Assembly: GCA_964344335.1 (NCBI GenBank)
Contig: CAYFMW010000018.1
Span: 1 to 35,133, forward strand
Origin: RUG11894 sp964344335
GTDB lineage: Bacteria; Bacillota; Clostridia; Peptostreptococcales; Anaerovoracaceae
DNA: 35,133 nucleotides
Reading direction: 5' to 3'
Shown: positions 1-7,930 of the stretch, piece by piece
Layout of the letters: the number at the start of each line of letters is the position of its first letter
Numbering within the stretch: the first letter of the stretch is position 1
Made by a program: the position numbers and the translations under genes
The notes under the pieces: generated by a model
The model's database searches: none
What the model was told of the DNA's origin: nothing
What the model saw: the letters and a program-made list of their open reading frames with translations, nothing else

Positions 1-395
1 TATGTCTTTTGAAATATCATCTATATTTCTATAGTGATTTTCTCTTTCTTCTTGTTTCTTTCTTTTTAATTGTTCTTCTCTTTTTCTAATTTGTTTTTCT
101 TCTTCATTTGTTTTTTCTACACACAAAATCAAGGTATCTCTATGATATTGTTTTACCTCTTCGATTGTTGTTCCATCTAAAATAATTTTATCAGAATCAA
201 CTCTAGCTATTCCAGGTCTATGCATTGATGTAAATCTTGGTGGGTAATCCCAGTTTCTTAAAAATAATTCAGACCATGTGCTAGTTGGTTTGCTAGATAA
301 TCTAAAAGGGATACTGTATAAAGCAGAACCTCTTGTTCCATCATTTCTTGGCAAGGTAACCTCATTTGTTATTATGCCTATTATTTTTATACTGG
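1..395 (-). CDS. Unidentified AT-rich partial coding frame, open at the left edge
   Basis: Read on the minus strand, this stretch is one stop-free frame that runs off the left end of the window. Its codons are strongly AT-rich (AGA for Arg, TTA for Leu, AAA for Lys). The predicted protein has a compact N-terminal part with segments such as NDGTRGSALYSIPF, WSELFLRNWDYPPRF and MHRPGIARV, then EEVKQYHRDTL, and then a Lys/Glu/Arg-rich charged helix likely to be a coiled coil. I do not recognise the family. No ATG is visible in frame, and the frame continues past about 395 into DNA that belongs to ppk1 on the other strand, so the true start was probably lost at the junction. Base composition differs sharply from the rest: positions 1-60 contain 14 G or C, whereas 481-540 contain 30. 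It could come from a phage, a plasmid, another organism, or a mis-joined contig. Confidence 0.45.
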
Positions 396-397
396 TA

Positions 398-736
398 GAG
401 GATGCGAAGATGTATATTTCTTCGGCCGATCTTATGACGAGAAACCTAAATCGCAGGGTGGAGGTCGCTTGCCCCGTCTACGACCCCGAGGCCCGCGAGA
501 TGATTCGCAAGATATTGGAAATTCAGCTTTCCGATAATGTAAAGGCCAGCTTTATGCAGCCCGACGGCAGCTATAAGCGCAAGCGTTATCCGGGCATGAC
601 CCCCCTCGACAGCCAGTACGAGTTCATGAAGAATCCTCTGCATCACAAGCGCCCCGAGCCGCAGCCTCAGAAGGCGCCGCCCCTGGATAGCTTCAAACAG
701 CGCTTGATGAACTTTCTGGGTATCAAGAAAAAATAA
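398..736 (+). pseudogene. ppk1: Polyphosphate kinase 1, C-terminal fragment
   Basis: Polyphosphate kinase 1 transfers the terminal phosphate of ATP to polyphosphate. Only its last part is present. The segment EDAKMYISSADLMTRNLNRR followed by VEV, and then the DNVKA and DG-Y-KRK pattern, match the conserved C-terminal phospholipase-D-like domain of PPK1. PPK1 proteins are usually near 700 residues and about 110 remain here. The frame stays open upstream to a possible ATG at 278, but residues before about position 398 come from the AT-rich block and do not resemble PPK1. The gene is therefore cut at a sharp junction, either by recombination or by an assembly join. The C-terminal tail is Pro-rich and ends with a basic stretch (GIKKK). 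A terminator-like hairpin follows directly. Confidence 0.8.
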
Positions 737-747
737 AATTACCGGCG

Positions 748-796
748 AAAAGCCCGAAGACGAGTAGCTCGTCCCTACATGGGGCGGGCTTTTTTC
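748..796 (+). terminator. Intrinsic terminator between convergent ppk1 and MFS genes
   Basis: Outer stem AAAAGCCCG (748-756) pairs with CGGGCTTTT (785-793), followed by a T run. A second hairpin, GACGAG-tag-CTCGTC, sits inside. The element lies right after the ppk1 stop and overlaps the end of the convergent MFS gene, so it may serve both strands. Confidence 0.75.
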
Positions 797-1959
797 TCCG
801 TCATGTTGTAGGAGATTAGGGCCGCCGCAAGAGCAAGAGCGCACATCGCGGTGCCTGCGAGCAGCATATTTTTTGTGCCGTAGGCATCGCAGATAAAGCC
901 TCCTGTCAGACTTCCCAGTACGGAAGCCGCCGAGGATGCCAGGGTCGCAAGGGCCTGCCCGGTCACCTTGTCTTCCTTGCGCATCATCACATCCGCATAG
1001 TGCACGGACGAAAATGTGACTATCGCGAAGCTGAACATCTGAAGGGTCATGGAGAAGAACAGGGCGTTCAAGCTGCCTGCCATATACATCATCGTCGCCC
1101 TTATAACATATGCGACGACACCGAAGACTATCAGCTTGTGAGACTCCATTCTCTTTAAAATTTTGCCGGATACAAGCATCATCGGAAGTTCGAAGACGGC
1201 AGCTATAAACAGGGCTTTGCCGAGATCCGCGCTGCTTCCGCCCAGATCGCCGAGTATCTGGATGAGGTAGTTGCTGTACATGTTCTGAAAAGAGAATACG
1301 AGCAGTATGGCCAGAATCATAATCATAAAGGCTTTATACCTGGCGGCGAAGTCGAATATGCTGTCCTTCTTTGCGCTGCCCTGCTCTTCGTGAAACACGA
1401 CTTTATCGTCCGCAGGGTTGTAGGGAAGGGAATTTATGCAGATTATTGTAATCCCCATCACGATTGCGCCGATTATGGGAACCGGGCGCGGTCCTTCCAT
1501 CGCGGTAATTCGCCCTAAGGCCAGGGATGTCAGCGCATATGCCGCGGAGCCCGTGCCTCTTGCGATTCCGAAGTCTACGGCTGTTCCCATGCGATTGTAG
1601 TAGAAGCATGCGGCGTTTACCATCGGGACCATGCAGTTGATGAGGGCAATTTCCAGGCCGTAGAAAATCGCGCTCACCATGGGAGAAGGTGAGAATATAA
1701 CGGCCAGTATGACCGCCTCGCAAGTGATTGCAAGGGCTGCTAAAATCTGTTTCCACCCGATATTCGGGTTTCTGTCTGCGAGGCGCCCCAGATAGGGCTG
1801 CGCCAGTGAGGAAAGAATCCCCGCGGTGGCGATGATTATTCCTATCGTGCTGGCCTTAAATCCCTGCTCCAGAAGGTAGTAGCTCAGATAGCTGTGACCC
1901 GCGGAGAACATCATGCAGTTGAGCGCCTGAAGCAGCCTGTACTTTGCGTTGATACTCAT
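775..1959 (-). CDS. MFS transporter (MFS_1-like / nucleoside-symporter-like)
   Basis: A hydrophobic protein of about 394 residues with roughly twelve membrane segments, typical of the major facilitator superfamily. The loop after TM2 contains LGRLADRN, a form of the MFS signature between TM2 and TM3. The N-terminus (KYRLLQALNCMMFSAGHSYL) and overall size resemble the LacY/nucleoside-symporter-like MFS_1_like group. The substrate cannot be told from sequence. I prefer ATG at 1959 because homologues usually begin just before the KYxLLQ segment. A GTG at 1992 would add 11 residues. A TATAAT-like box lies just upstream of 1959. The gene is convergent with ppk1. Confidence 0.85.
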   Translation of the reverse strand: MSINAKYRLLQALNCMMFSAGHSYLSYYLLEQGFKASTIGIIIATAGILSSLAQPYLGRLADRNPNIGWKQILAALAITCEAVILAVIFSPSPMVSAIFYGLEIALINCMVPMVNAACFYYNRMGTAVDFGIARGTGSAAYALTSLALGRITAMEGPRPVPIIGAIVMGITIICINSLPYNPADDKVVFHEEQGSAKKDSIFDFAARYKAFMIMILAILLVFSFQNMYSNYLIQILGDLGGSSADLGKALFIAAVFELPMMLVSGKILKRMESHKLIVFGVVAYVIRATMMYMAGSLNALFFSMTLQMFSFAIVTFSSVHYADVMMRKEDKVTGQALATLASSAASVLGSLTGGFICDAYGTKNMLLAGTAMCALALAAALISYNMTEKKARPM

Positions 1960-2044
1960 GCATAGTATTATAACAGCTTTTTGAGCCTGCACCCTCTGCT
2001 TTTTATCAACAACACTAATTATTTTATATGCATTTTATAGCGTA

Positions 2045-2212
2045 TTATATTCTCTTTAGAATTTTTAAAATATCTGCGATTTGTCCATCCTCGGCATTCT
2101 CTGTAGTTCCGGATTTCTCGCCTATTATTTCAAAGCCCTTTTGATCGTTCCCGTTTTTATCTTTATAGAACGAGACCTGTTCTGTTTCGATTCGATTGGT
2201 CAAATGAAAGAA
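2045..2212 (-). pseudogene. Short C-terminal gene remnant of unknown family
   Basis: On the minus strand a stop-free stretch of about 55 codons ends in TAA at 2045-2047. It reads like real protein, with segments such as EQVSFYKDKNGND and GFEIIGEKSGTTENAEDGQI and a helical end ILKILKRI, but it has no start codon and an in-frame TGA lies just upstream. I do not recognise the family. It sits in an AT-rich decayed area between the MFS gene and the YibE remnant, so I read it as the tail of a lost gene, with low certainty. Confidence 0.3.
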
Positions 2213-2309
2213 TCAGCACATTGTCAACCGCCGAGACAGAAAATTTTACTTTTCTCTTACTGATGCATGATAGAAATTATAAGACCACAGGCGATAAAAT
2301 TTATGATGA

Positions 2310-2666
2310 CAATTTATCAAATTTCAGAAAAATGATAGTCCGCAAAAGACCGGCCAGATGCTCGGCCTGCAGGTTCTGGAAGTCGAACTTCCTGATAAAA
2401 AAGTCGTCAGCATAAACCACTATCTGACAGATGCCCACAATGTCCTTCTTAAAGAAAACGATACGGCGATAATCTGTGTAGATGCTCCTAAGAACGCAGC
2501 GCCGTATTACACCGTTTATCAGTACGACAGAGGAGCAGGCATAATAACATTAATTGCCGTATTCTTTGCACTGATGGTGCTGGTCGGTCGGCGCAAGGGA
2601 TTTGATGCGTTTTTGGCACTCGTATTTTCAGCTGTCTTTCTTGTTTGCGTATGTAGAAAGTGTTAG
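2310..2666 (+). pseudogene. YibE/F-like membrane protein, truncated remnant
   Basis: The frame from 2310 contains VLEVELPDKKVVSINHYLTD, then NVLLKEND, then VYQYDRGAGIITLIAVFFAL followed by MVLVGRRKGFDAFLAL and a second hydrophobic run. This order (soluble ligand-like segment, LLK-GD turn, TM helix, GRRKG loop, TM helix) matches the middle of YibE/F family proteins, multi-pass membrane proteins of unclear function. The conserved C-terminal membrane helices are missing: after the second helix the frame drifts into CVCRKC and stops. An in-frame stop at 2307 leaves no proper N-terminus. This is a gene fragment, not a short intact gene. Confidence 0.6.
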
Positions 2667-2803
2667 GTTCCATGCAAAGTCTTCCCAAGAGAGCGAGTGC
2701 TAGCGAAGCTCGATTGGCAGAAGACGACTGCTGTAACACATCTGTAACCTGGGTTGTGGTACAATAATACAGTTATGCGATGCGCATAATGGAGGTTTTT
2801 ATT

Positions 2804-4096
2804 TTGAAAAAGAAGATATGGCAGATAGCTCTCATATTGCTTTGGATTTGCTTCCTCGTGTTTGAGGCGTGGTTCTTCCAGGGGTATATGGGAGACGAAC
2901 TCAGGACACCCGCTTCGCATCCCGAGGCGAATGCATTCGCTTCCAAGGAGTGCATAGACCTGAGATTTCTCTGCAACGACATATATATAGACGGTGTGCT
3001 CATAAGAAATTACGAGCTTACGCATCCGATAGTCTCCGGCGGCGGAGAGTTTTGGTTTCCCGCAACCCCGCTGTGGAAGCTGAGGCTCGGCTTCGATATG
3101 GACATAAACAGGGAGGATAAAATCTTCATTTTAGAGGATAAAAACAGTTATCCCGGCCCTATTTCCGACGCGCAACTTGCGATTAACAAATTCGACCTGC
3201 GCTACAATGCGGAGGTTCATAGCGGATACAGACTAATGTCTGCGGACAATCTCTACGAGCAGCGCTCCAAGGATAGGCTTAGTCTGGATCTGGAGGCGGA
3301 AGATTCCGAGAGACTCAATCTCTATATGGATAAATTTCCGGAGTTCTTCGAGGGGCTCGATCAAGCATGCAGCGAGTTTCCGCTTGTAAAAAAGGCTGTC
3401 GATGCACTCGGCCTTTCTGCTTCTCTTGGAAGGAATCTGATATCCGGCCATGCGAGTTATGTCAAGATAAAAGGCTGCACCTATCTGCCGCTTTCGTGGT
3501 TTGAGGCCTCCGAGGACTTCGGATGGTCCTATCACTACGACAATCTTACGGGGCTCTACATCAGCACCGATCCCAAGCGGGAGGCGCGGAGCTGGTATAG
3601 CCAGGAGAACGCCTCCTTTATAGCGGGATGCGCAGAGTACATGCGAGGCTGGAACAGAGAGTTAAGCTTCTTGGATGCTGTCTATTTTGAGTATCTATTC
3701 CGCCACGAATCCACGGTCTACGGCATTCCTCAGACCTTCCTTATGGCGGTTTGCAGGGGAGAGGGCATGTTCAGGCCCGAGGTTATCGGCGGCGGTGCGA
3801 TAGGTATGATGCAGATAATGCCCCGCACCGGGGAGGTTCAGGGTTACAGCAGGGAGATGCTCCTCGATCCCCACTACAATATCGAGTTCGGCGCGATGTA
3901 TATAAGGAACTTTATGCGAAAGTATAAGGGTGATATAATCAAGACGATGTCCGCCTACAACCAGGGCAGCGGCACCGTGTCGAGCGGCAGCTACAGCACG
4001 GATTATGCATACCGCATACTTTGGCACGAGGAAAATATCATAGAATGGCTCGAAAGCCGCGGCTACGAGACGCAGTTTATCGATGATTTAAGGTAG
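2804..4096 (+). CDS. Membrane-anchored lytic transglycosylase (SLT domain)
   Basis: Predicted to cleave peptidoglycan glycan strands outside the membrane. A single N-terminal hydrophobic segment (residues about 5-25) anchors or exports the protein. Next come two copper-amine-oxidase-like stalk modules: YIDGV followed by PIVSGGGEFWFPATPLW, and later KIKGCTYLPLSWFEASEDFG. The C-terminal third is a Slt70-type domain with the catalytic Glu in CRGEGMFRPE (about residue 320), GAIGMMQIMPRTGE, and the MSAYNQGSGTV block. I chose TTG at 2804 because GGAGG at 2791-2795 lies 8 nt upstream. The ATG at 2780 has no ribosome site. The stop is 2 nt before scpA, so these genes are likely cotranscribed. A canonical SLT has Glu-Ser where this has Glu-Gly. 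Confidence 0.88.
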   Translation: MKKKIWQIALILLWICFLVFEAWFFQGYMGDELRTPASHPEANAFASKECIDLRFLCNDIYIDGVLIRNYELTHPIVSGGGEFWFPATPLWKLRLGFDMDINREDKIFILEDKNSYPGPISDAQLAINKFDLRYNAEVHSGYRLMSADNLYEQRSKDRLSLDLEAEDSERLNLYMDKFPEFFEGLDQACSEFPLVKKAVDALGLSASLGRNLISGHASYVKIKGCTYLPLSWFEASEDFGWSYHYDNLTGLYISTDPKREARSWYSQENASFIAGCAEYMRGWNRELSFLDAVYFEYLFRHESTVYGIPQTFLMAVCRGEGMFRPEVIGGGAIGMMQIMPRTGEVQGYSREMLLDPHYNIEFGAMYIRNFMRKYKGDIIKTMSAYNQGSGTVSSGSYSTDYAYRILWHEENIIEWLESRGYETQFIDDLR

Positions 4097-4098
4097 CG

Positions 4099-4842
4099 AT
4101 GAGATACAAGGTTAAATTGGAAGCTTTCGAGGGTCCGCTCGAGCTGCTCGTATACCTTATCGAGCATGCCCGGATGAGCATCTACGACATTCGGATTTCC
4201 GAGATAACAACTCAATACATAGAACATGTCGCGGACATGAAGAACAGGGACATCGCGGTGGCTCAGGAGTTTATGGTGCTCGCGGCCGAGCTGATCGAGC
4301 TTAAGAGCAGGATGCTTCTGCCCAGGCATTCGGACAAGGACTCGCCCGACGAGGATGATGACCCCCGCGCAGGCCTTGTCGCCAGAATTTTGGAGTATAA
4401 GCGCTACAAGAATATGGCGGCCTTTTTGGATGAGCAGGCGGAGGCGGTTTCAAATTCGTACACCAAGCCGCAGGAGGACCTCTCCGAATATATCGGCGAG
4501 GAGGAAGAGCTCATCAAGTCGGATATGAGGGAGTTTGTAAGAGCCTTTAGAGCTTTTATATTCAGGCGGCAACAAATCGAAGAGATGCACAAGATTTATG
4601 AGCGCAGCGAGCGCAATCGCATGTCCGTGGAGACGAGGACCGCTCAGATCAGAACTATGTTTAAGGGTAGAAATAAGCTGAGCTTCTCCGAGATGATCAG
4701 CGACGACAAGAGCGTTTACAATCAGGTAATAACCTTTATGTCCATTTTGGATTTGCAGAGCGACGGCTCGGTGCTTGCGGAGCAGAAGAAGCGCTACGGC
4801 GATATAATCGTACGACTGGTCGAGAAGGCTGCCGCGCATTAA
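4099..4842 (+). CDS. scpA: Segregation and condensation protein A
   Basis: Kleisin subunit of the SMC-ScpA-ScpB chromosome condensation complex. ScpA bridges the SMC heads and recruits ScpB. The N-terminal signature FEGPLELLVYLIEHARMSIY and DIRISEITTQYIEHV are typical, as are the central acidic linker (DSPDEDDD) and the C-terminal winged-helix part with VRLVEKA. At 247 residues it is normal length. It starts 2 nt after the upstream transglycosylase and is followed by scpB after 14 nt with a GGAG site, the usual scpAB arrangement in Firmicutes. Confidence 0.95.
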   Translation: MRYKVKLEAFEGPLELLVYLIEHARMSIYDIRISEITTQYIEHVADMKNRDIAVAQEFMVLAAELIELKSRMLLPRHSDKDSPDEDDDPRAGLVARILEYKRYKNMAAFLDEQAEAVSNSYTKPQEDLSEYIGEEEELIKSDMREFVRAFRAFIFRRQQIEEMHKIYERSERNRMSVETRTAQIRTMFKGRNKLSFSEMISDDKSVYNQVITFMSILDLQSDGSVLAEQKKRYGDIIVRLVEKAAAH

Positions 4843-4856
4843 GATAGGAGCTAAAG

Positions 4857-5465
4857 ATGACAGATGAAAGTATAAAATCGGCCCTCGAATCCATCCTCTT
4901 CGTCTGGGGTGACCCCCTGGAAGCGAAGACCGCGGCGGAACTCTTCAATGTGACGGAAGGCGAAATGCTCCGGATTCTCCGCGATTTGGCGTCGGACTAC
5001 GAGGAGCGCAATTCCGGCCTTCGCATAAGGGAGACCGATAAGGCGTTCCAGATGCGTACAAATTCCGAAAACGCGGACTACATACGAACTCTCTGCACGC
5101 CCGTCAAGGAGAAGAGGCTTTCCCAGGCGGCGCTGGAAGTGCTGGCGATAATTGCATACAAGCAACCCGTTACGAAGGTGGAGATAGATTCCATACGCGG
5201 CATAAGAAGCGACAGGGTGCTGGAAACCCTTGCGAAGAGGGAACTCATCGAGGAAAAGGGTAGGGGAAGCGGACTCGGCAGACCCATACTCTACGGCACT
5301 ACGAGGAATTTTCTCTCCCTCTTCGGTTTCGAAACTCTGGGGGATTTGCCCGAGCTCGAGGATATCGGAAGCATAGCGCTGGGCGACAACTACGAAGGAT
5401 TTGCATCTCTTAAGGAGGCATCCGATCTCGAGCAATTGAGCATGCCGCTGGAGGAGGAACTGTAA
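4857..5465 (+). CDS. scpB: Segregation and condensation protein B
   Basis: Partner of ScpA in the SMC condensin complex, built of two winged-helix domains. Visible markers are IKSALESILFVWGDPL at the N-terminus, the LSQAALEVLAIIAYKQPVTK helix, IRGIRSDRVLETLAKRELIE, and GRPILYGTTRNFLSLFG, all characteristic of ScpB. At 202 residues it is normal length. It is preceded by TAGGAG 7 nt before ATG. Coupling to scpA supports the assignment. Confidence 0.95.
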   Translation: MTDESIKSALESILFVWGDPLEAKTAAELFNVTEGEMLRILRDLASDYEERNSGLRIRETDKAFQMRTNSENADYIRTLCTPVKEKRLSQAALEVLAIIAYKQPVTKVEIDSIRGIRSDRVLETLAKRELIEEKGRGSGLGRPILYGTTRNFLSLFGFETLGDLPELEDIGSIALGDNYEGFASLKEASDLEQLSMPLEEEL

Positions 5466-5540
5466 GGGCGCAACTGCAATTGCCTTCGCATCTGCAAATT
5501 TAATTCGAAATACAGATTTAATCTCAACTTGCAAGGACAT

Positions 5541-6410
5541 ATGAAAGATTATCCCAAAAAAAATATCCCGGCCGAGCGCTTGGAGAAGATAAATATCCTC
5601 GCTTTCGATATCGACGACACCCTGCTCGATTCGCGAGGCAGGCTTTCCGAGCGCAACGGAAAGGCTCTGCTACGCGCGATGGAAAAAGGTTTTCATGTAG
5701 TTATAGCCTCGGGCAGGATGCTGAGCACCTTTCCCCGAGTGCTTTTAGATTTCCCCGGAATAGAATATGCCGTCTCGAGCAACGGAGCGCAGCTTACGGA
5801 GCTCGCAAGCGGCAGAGTGCTCTTTGAGCAGATGCTGGGAGAATGCGCCATCGATGCAGTAAGGCCGTGGCTTATAAACGACGCTGTTATGACGGAGATA
5901 TTCTTCGACCACAAGGTCTATGCCGAGCGCTCGTGTTTTTCCGAACTGGAAAAGTACGGAAGGGGTAGCGAAAAGAGCCGGGAATATGTCTTTTCAACAC
6001 GGATTCCCGTGGACGGTCTGATGGAGCTTTTGGATGCGAATAAAGCGAGGATAGAAAATATCTATCTGCAGTTCGGAGATTTGGAACTGCGCGGTAGATA
6101 TTTGGAAGAACTGAGTGCCTTGGAAGGAGTTACGGTATCCAGCTCTTCGCCTGCGAGTTTGGAGCTGGGCGGGCCCGGAACCACTAAGGGCAGCGCGCTG
6201 GCCGTGCTTGCCGAACAGCTTGGCGAGGATATGTCCGCCGTGATGGCCTTCGGCGATTCGACTAACGACGAGGATATGTTGAGGCGGGCGGGCGTGGGCG
6301 TAGCGCTCGGCAATGCCGTACCCGAGATTCTCGAAGTCGCGGACTACATCGCTCCGAGCAACGACGAGGACGGGGTGGCTCACGCGCTTTGGGAGCTGTT
6401 GGGGATATAG
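5541..6410 (+). CDS. Cof-type HAD-family phosphatase
   Basis: A haloacid-dehalogenase-superfamily hydrolase of the Cof/YidA type (IIB cap), likely acting on sugar phosphates or other small phosphorylated metabolites in the cytoplasm. Motif I is FDIDDTLLDS with the two catalytic Asp residues, motif II is VVIASGR, motif III the Lys in TTKGSALAVL, and motif IV MAFGDSTNDEDML followed by GVGVALGNAVPE. At about 289 residues the length fits. I used ATG at 5541, with AAGGA close upstream. A TTG at 5529 would add four residues. The substrate cannot be inferred. Confidence 0.9.
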   Translation: MKDYPKKNIPAERLEKINILAFDIDDTLLDSRGRLSERNGKALLRAMEKGFHVVIASGRMLSTFPRVLLDFPGIEYAVSSNGAQLTELASGRVLFEQMLGECAIDAVRPWLINDAVMTEIFFDHKVYAERSCFSELEKYGRGSEKSREYVFSTRIPVDGLMELLDANKARIENIYLQFGDLELRGRYLEELSALEGVTVSSSSPASLELGGPGTTKGSALAVLAEQLGEDMSAVMAFGDSTNDEDMLRRAGVGVALGNAVPEILEVADYIAPSNDEDGVAHALWELLGI

Positions 6411-6414
6411 CGCA

Positions 6415-6866
6415 TTACATCTTCGCGAGTTTTTCACCGATTAAATCCGATATTCTTAATCTGTCCATTTTTGCATTTAGGAGCTGTCTGGAAATTCCCA
6501 GCTTATTTGCCAGTTCGGACTTTGTTTTGCAATATCCGGCGGTTTCGATAATTATGTCTCTTTCTGTGTTGTCCATTCGTTGCTTTAGATTAGAAGAGCC
6601 GGCATCTTGCAATTTATTCAAAAAGCGTGCGGGCAAATCGCTTGTATCGATGATGCTGTTATCGGTGAAATTGAATATACCTTCGAAGAGGTTCTTAAGT
6701 TCTCGAACATTTCCGGGCTGCAATTGATAGCGGCCAGTATGCGAACATCGAATTTTTGCGCATAGTCACCTCCTATGCGCGTCACGGTTTTTTCCTCTAT
6801 AACCCTCAACAGCTTTGATTGCAGCTGCAGGTCCATTGAATTTATTTCGTCGAGGAAGGGCGCCAT
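6415..6866 (-). pseudogene. Sigma-54-dependent activator, collapsed remnant
   Basis: Read on the minus strand, the 5' side holds the Walker B part of a sigma-54 AAA+ domain (FLDEINSMDLQLQSKLLRVI, then TRIGG and VRILAAIN). Directly after AIN the reading frame shifts, and the next recognisable sequence is QPGNVRELKNLFEG, which in intact activators lies about 80 residues further on. A Fis-type helix-turn-helix follows (IIIETAGYCKTKSELANKLG, then ISRQLLNAKM). So the end of the AAA+ core is deleted with a frameshift at about 6722. The whole 5' end (sensor region, Walker A, GAFTGA) is missing beyond about 6866, where NhaC sequence on the other strand begins. The product cannot be functional. Confidence 0.8.
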
Positions 6867-7215
6867 CACATTAACCTGGGCAAGCTGCTTTGCCTTTATC
6901 TTTACGGAGCCCTCCGTAATTGTCGGGTACATAATGCGTCCGATTACGGACAGGTTTAAGATACCCCGCGTTAAGTTGGCATACATCACCGATGCCATGG
7001 GGGCTCCTCTTGCGACCATTTCGCCCCTCGCTCCGCACACCTCTTTTATAGTCAGCCTCCTGGTTGTTGAGATTACTGCGCTCGGGCTCGGGTTTGAAGG
7101 TTGGGAGCTTTTCTTTAAGAGCGTTCCCTATGTCCTGTATTCCTGGTTGGCGATATTGGTAGCCTTGATGGTCATTCGAACCGGTGAGCCTACCGGTCTT
7201 ATAAAAGGAACCGTG
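6867..7215 (+). pseudogene. NhaC-family Na+/H+ antiporter, internal fragment
   Basis: The plus frame reads GAITLTWASCFAFIF, then VGYIMRPITDRFKIPRVKLA and YITDAMGAPLATISPL, then FFKSVPYVLYSWLAILVALM. The MRP-TD-x(7)-KLAY-D pattern and the following hydrophobic segments match the central part of NhaC-type antiporters. Both ends are cut: on the left the sequence changes at about 6866 into the minus-strand sigma-54 activator, and on the right at about 7205-7240 into an amidohydrolase in the same frame. Intact NhaC proteins have well over 400 residues and only about 115 remain. Confidence 0.7.
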
Positions 7216-7806
7216 CCGATAAGCAGGATATCGCCAAAGATACAAAGAAAAGATATGGAGGGGGGGCTGATATCTCTTGCGTCCAAATTTTACAGCGCTG
7301 GGATTACGACCGTTCACACGGATGACTTTACCTTGGCGTCGATGGACGATGTGCTGGATGTGTATTTCAGCCTTATCAGAAGCGGTAAGATGCCCATACG
7401 AATAGTGGAACAGGCAAGGGTAATTGAGGCCGAGGATATGGACAAGTACCTGAGCATTTTAGAGGAAAATCCTGACATAGACTCCAGATGGTTTAAGGGC
7501 CGCGTCATGAAGGTGGTCCTCGACGGTACTTTGGGAGCAAGAACATGCTTTGTTCGCGAACCCTTCGCAGACAGCGAAGGTTGCGGCATCTTTATTTATG
7601 ACGAGGCATTCCTGCGCAATTCATTTAAGAGGGCGGTTGAAAACGGGCTGCAGATTGTCGCTCATGCCATAGGAGACGGTGCTATTTCCAAGGCACTTGA
7701 GATATTTGAGGAGCTGAAAGAAGAATTTAACTCGGTAGATCCCAGACACGGTATAATCCATAATCAACTAAGCGGGAGGATGAACCTGCAAAGCTCGCGA
7801 TGCTGA
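7216..7806 (+). pseudogene. Amidohydrolase (YtcJ-like), internal fragment
   Basis: The frame continues from the NhaC fragment into SLASKFYSAGITTVHTDDF, then VMKVVLDGTLGARTCFVREP, GLQIVAHAIGDGAISKALEI and RHGIIHNQL. These blocks (GITTVH, K-x(3)-DG-x(2)-G, HAIGD, R-x(3)-IH) mark the catalytic barrel of the YtcJ/amidohydrolase_3 group of metal-dependent hydrolases. The N-terminal beta domain with HxH and the C-terminal third are missing, and the frame breaks at about 7770. A fused NhaC-amidohydrolase frame of 343 codons therefore looks like a gene but is a chimera of two remnants. Confidence 0.7.
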
Positions 7807-7930
7807 ACAGTAACCGGAATTTTTACTAAAATCGGCAAAAAGAAAGAAATAATTTCTGCACACTGGACATCCGCGCCCATTGAGAGTAATATTAATAAGA
7901 ACTATGTTTGAAGGAGGGAGGATGTAAGAG

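Noticed and set aside
6775..7806. A single 343-residue gene
   Set aside because: The two halves match different families (NhaC membrane segments, then amidohydrolase barrel), and both are incomplete.
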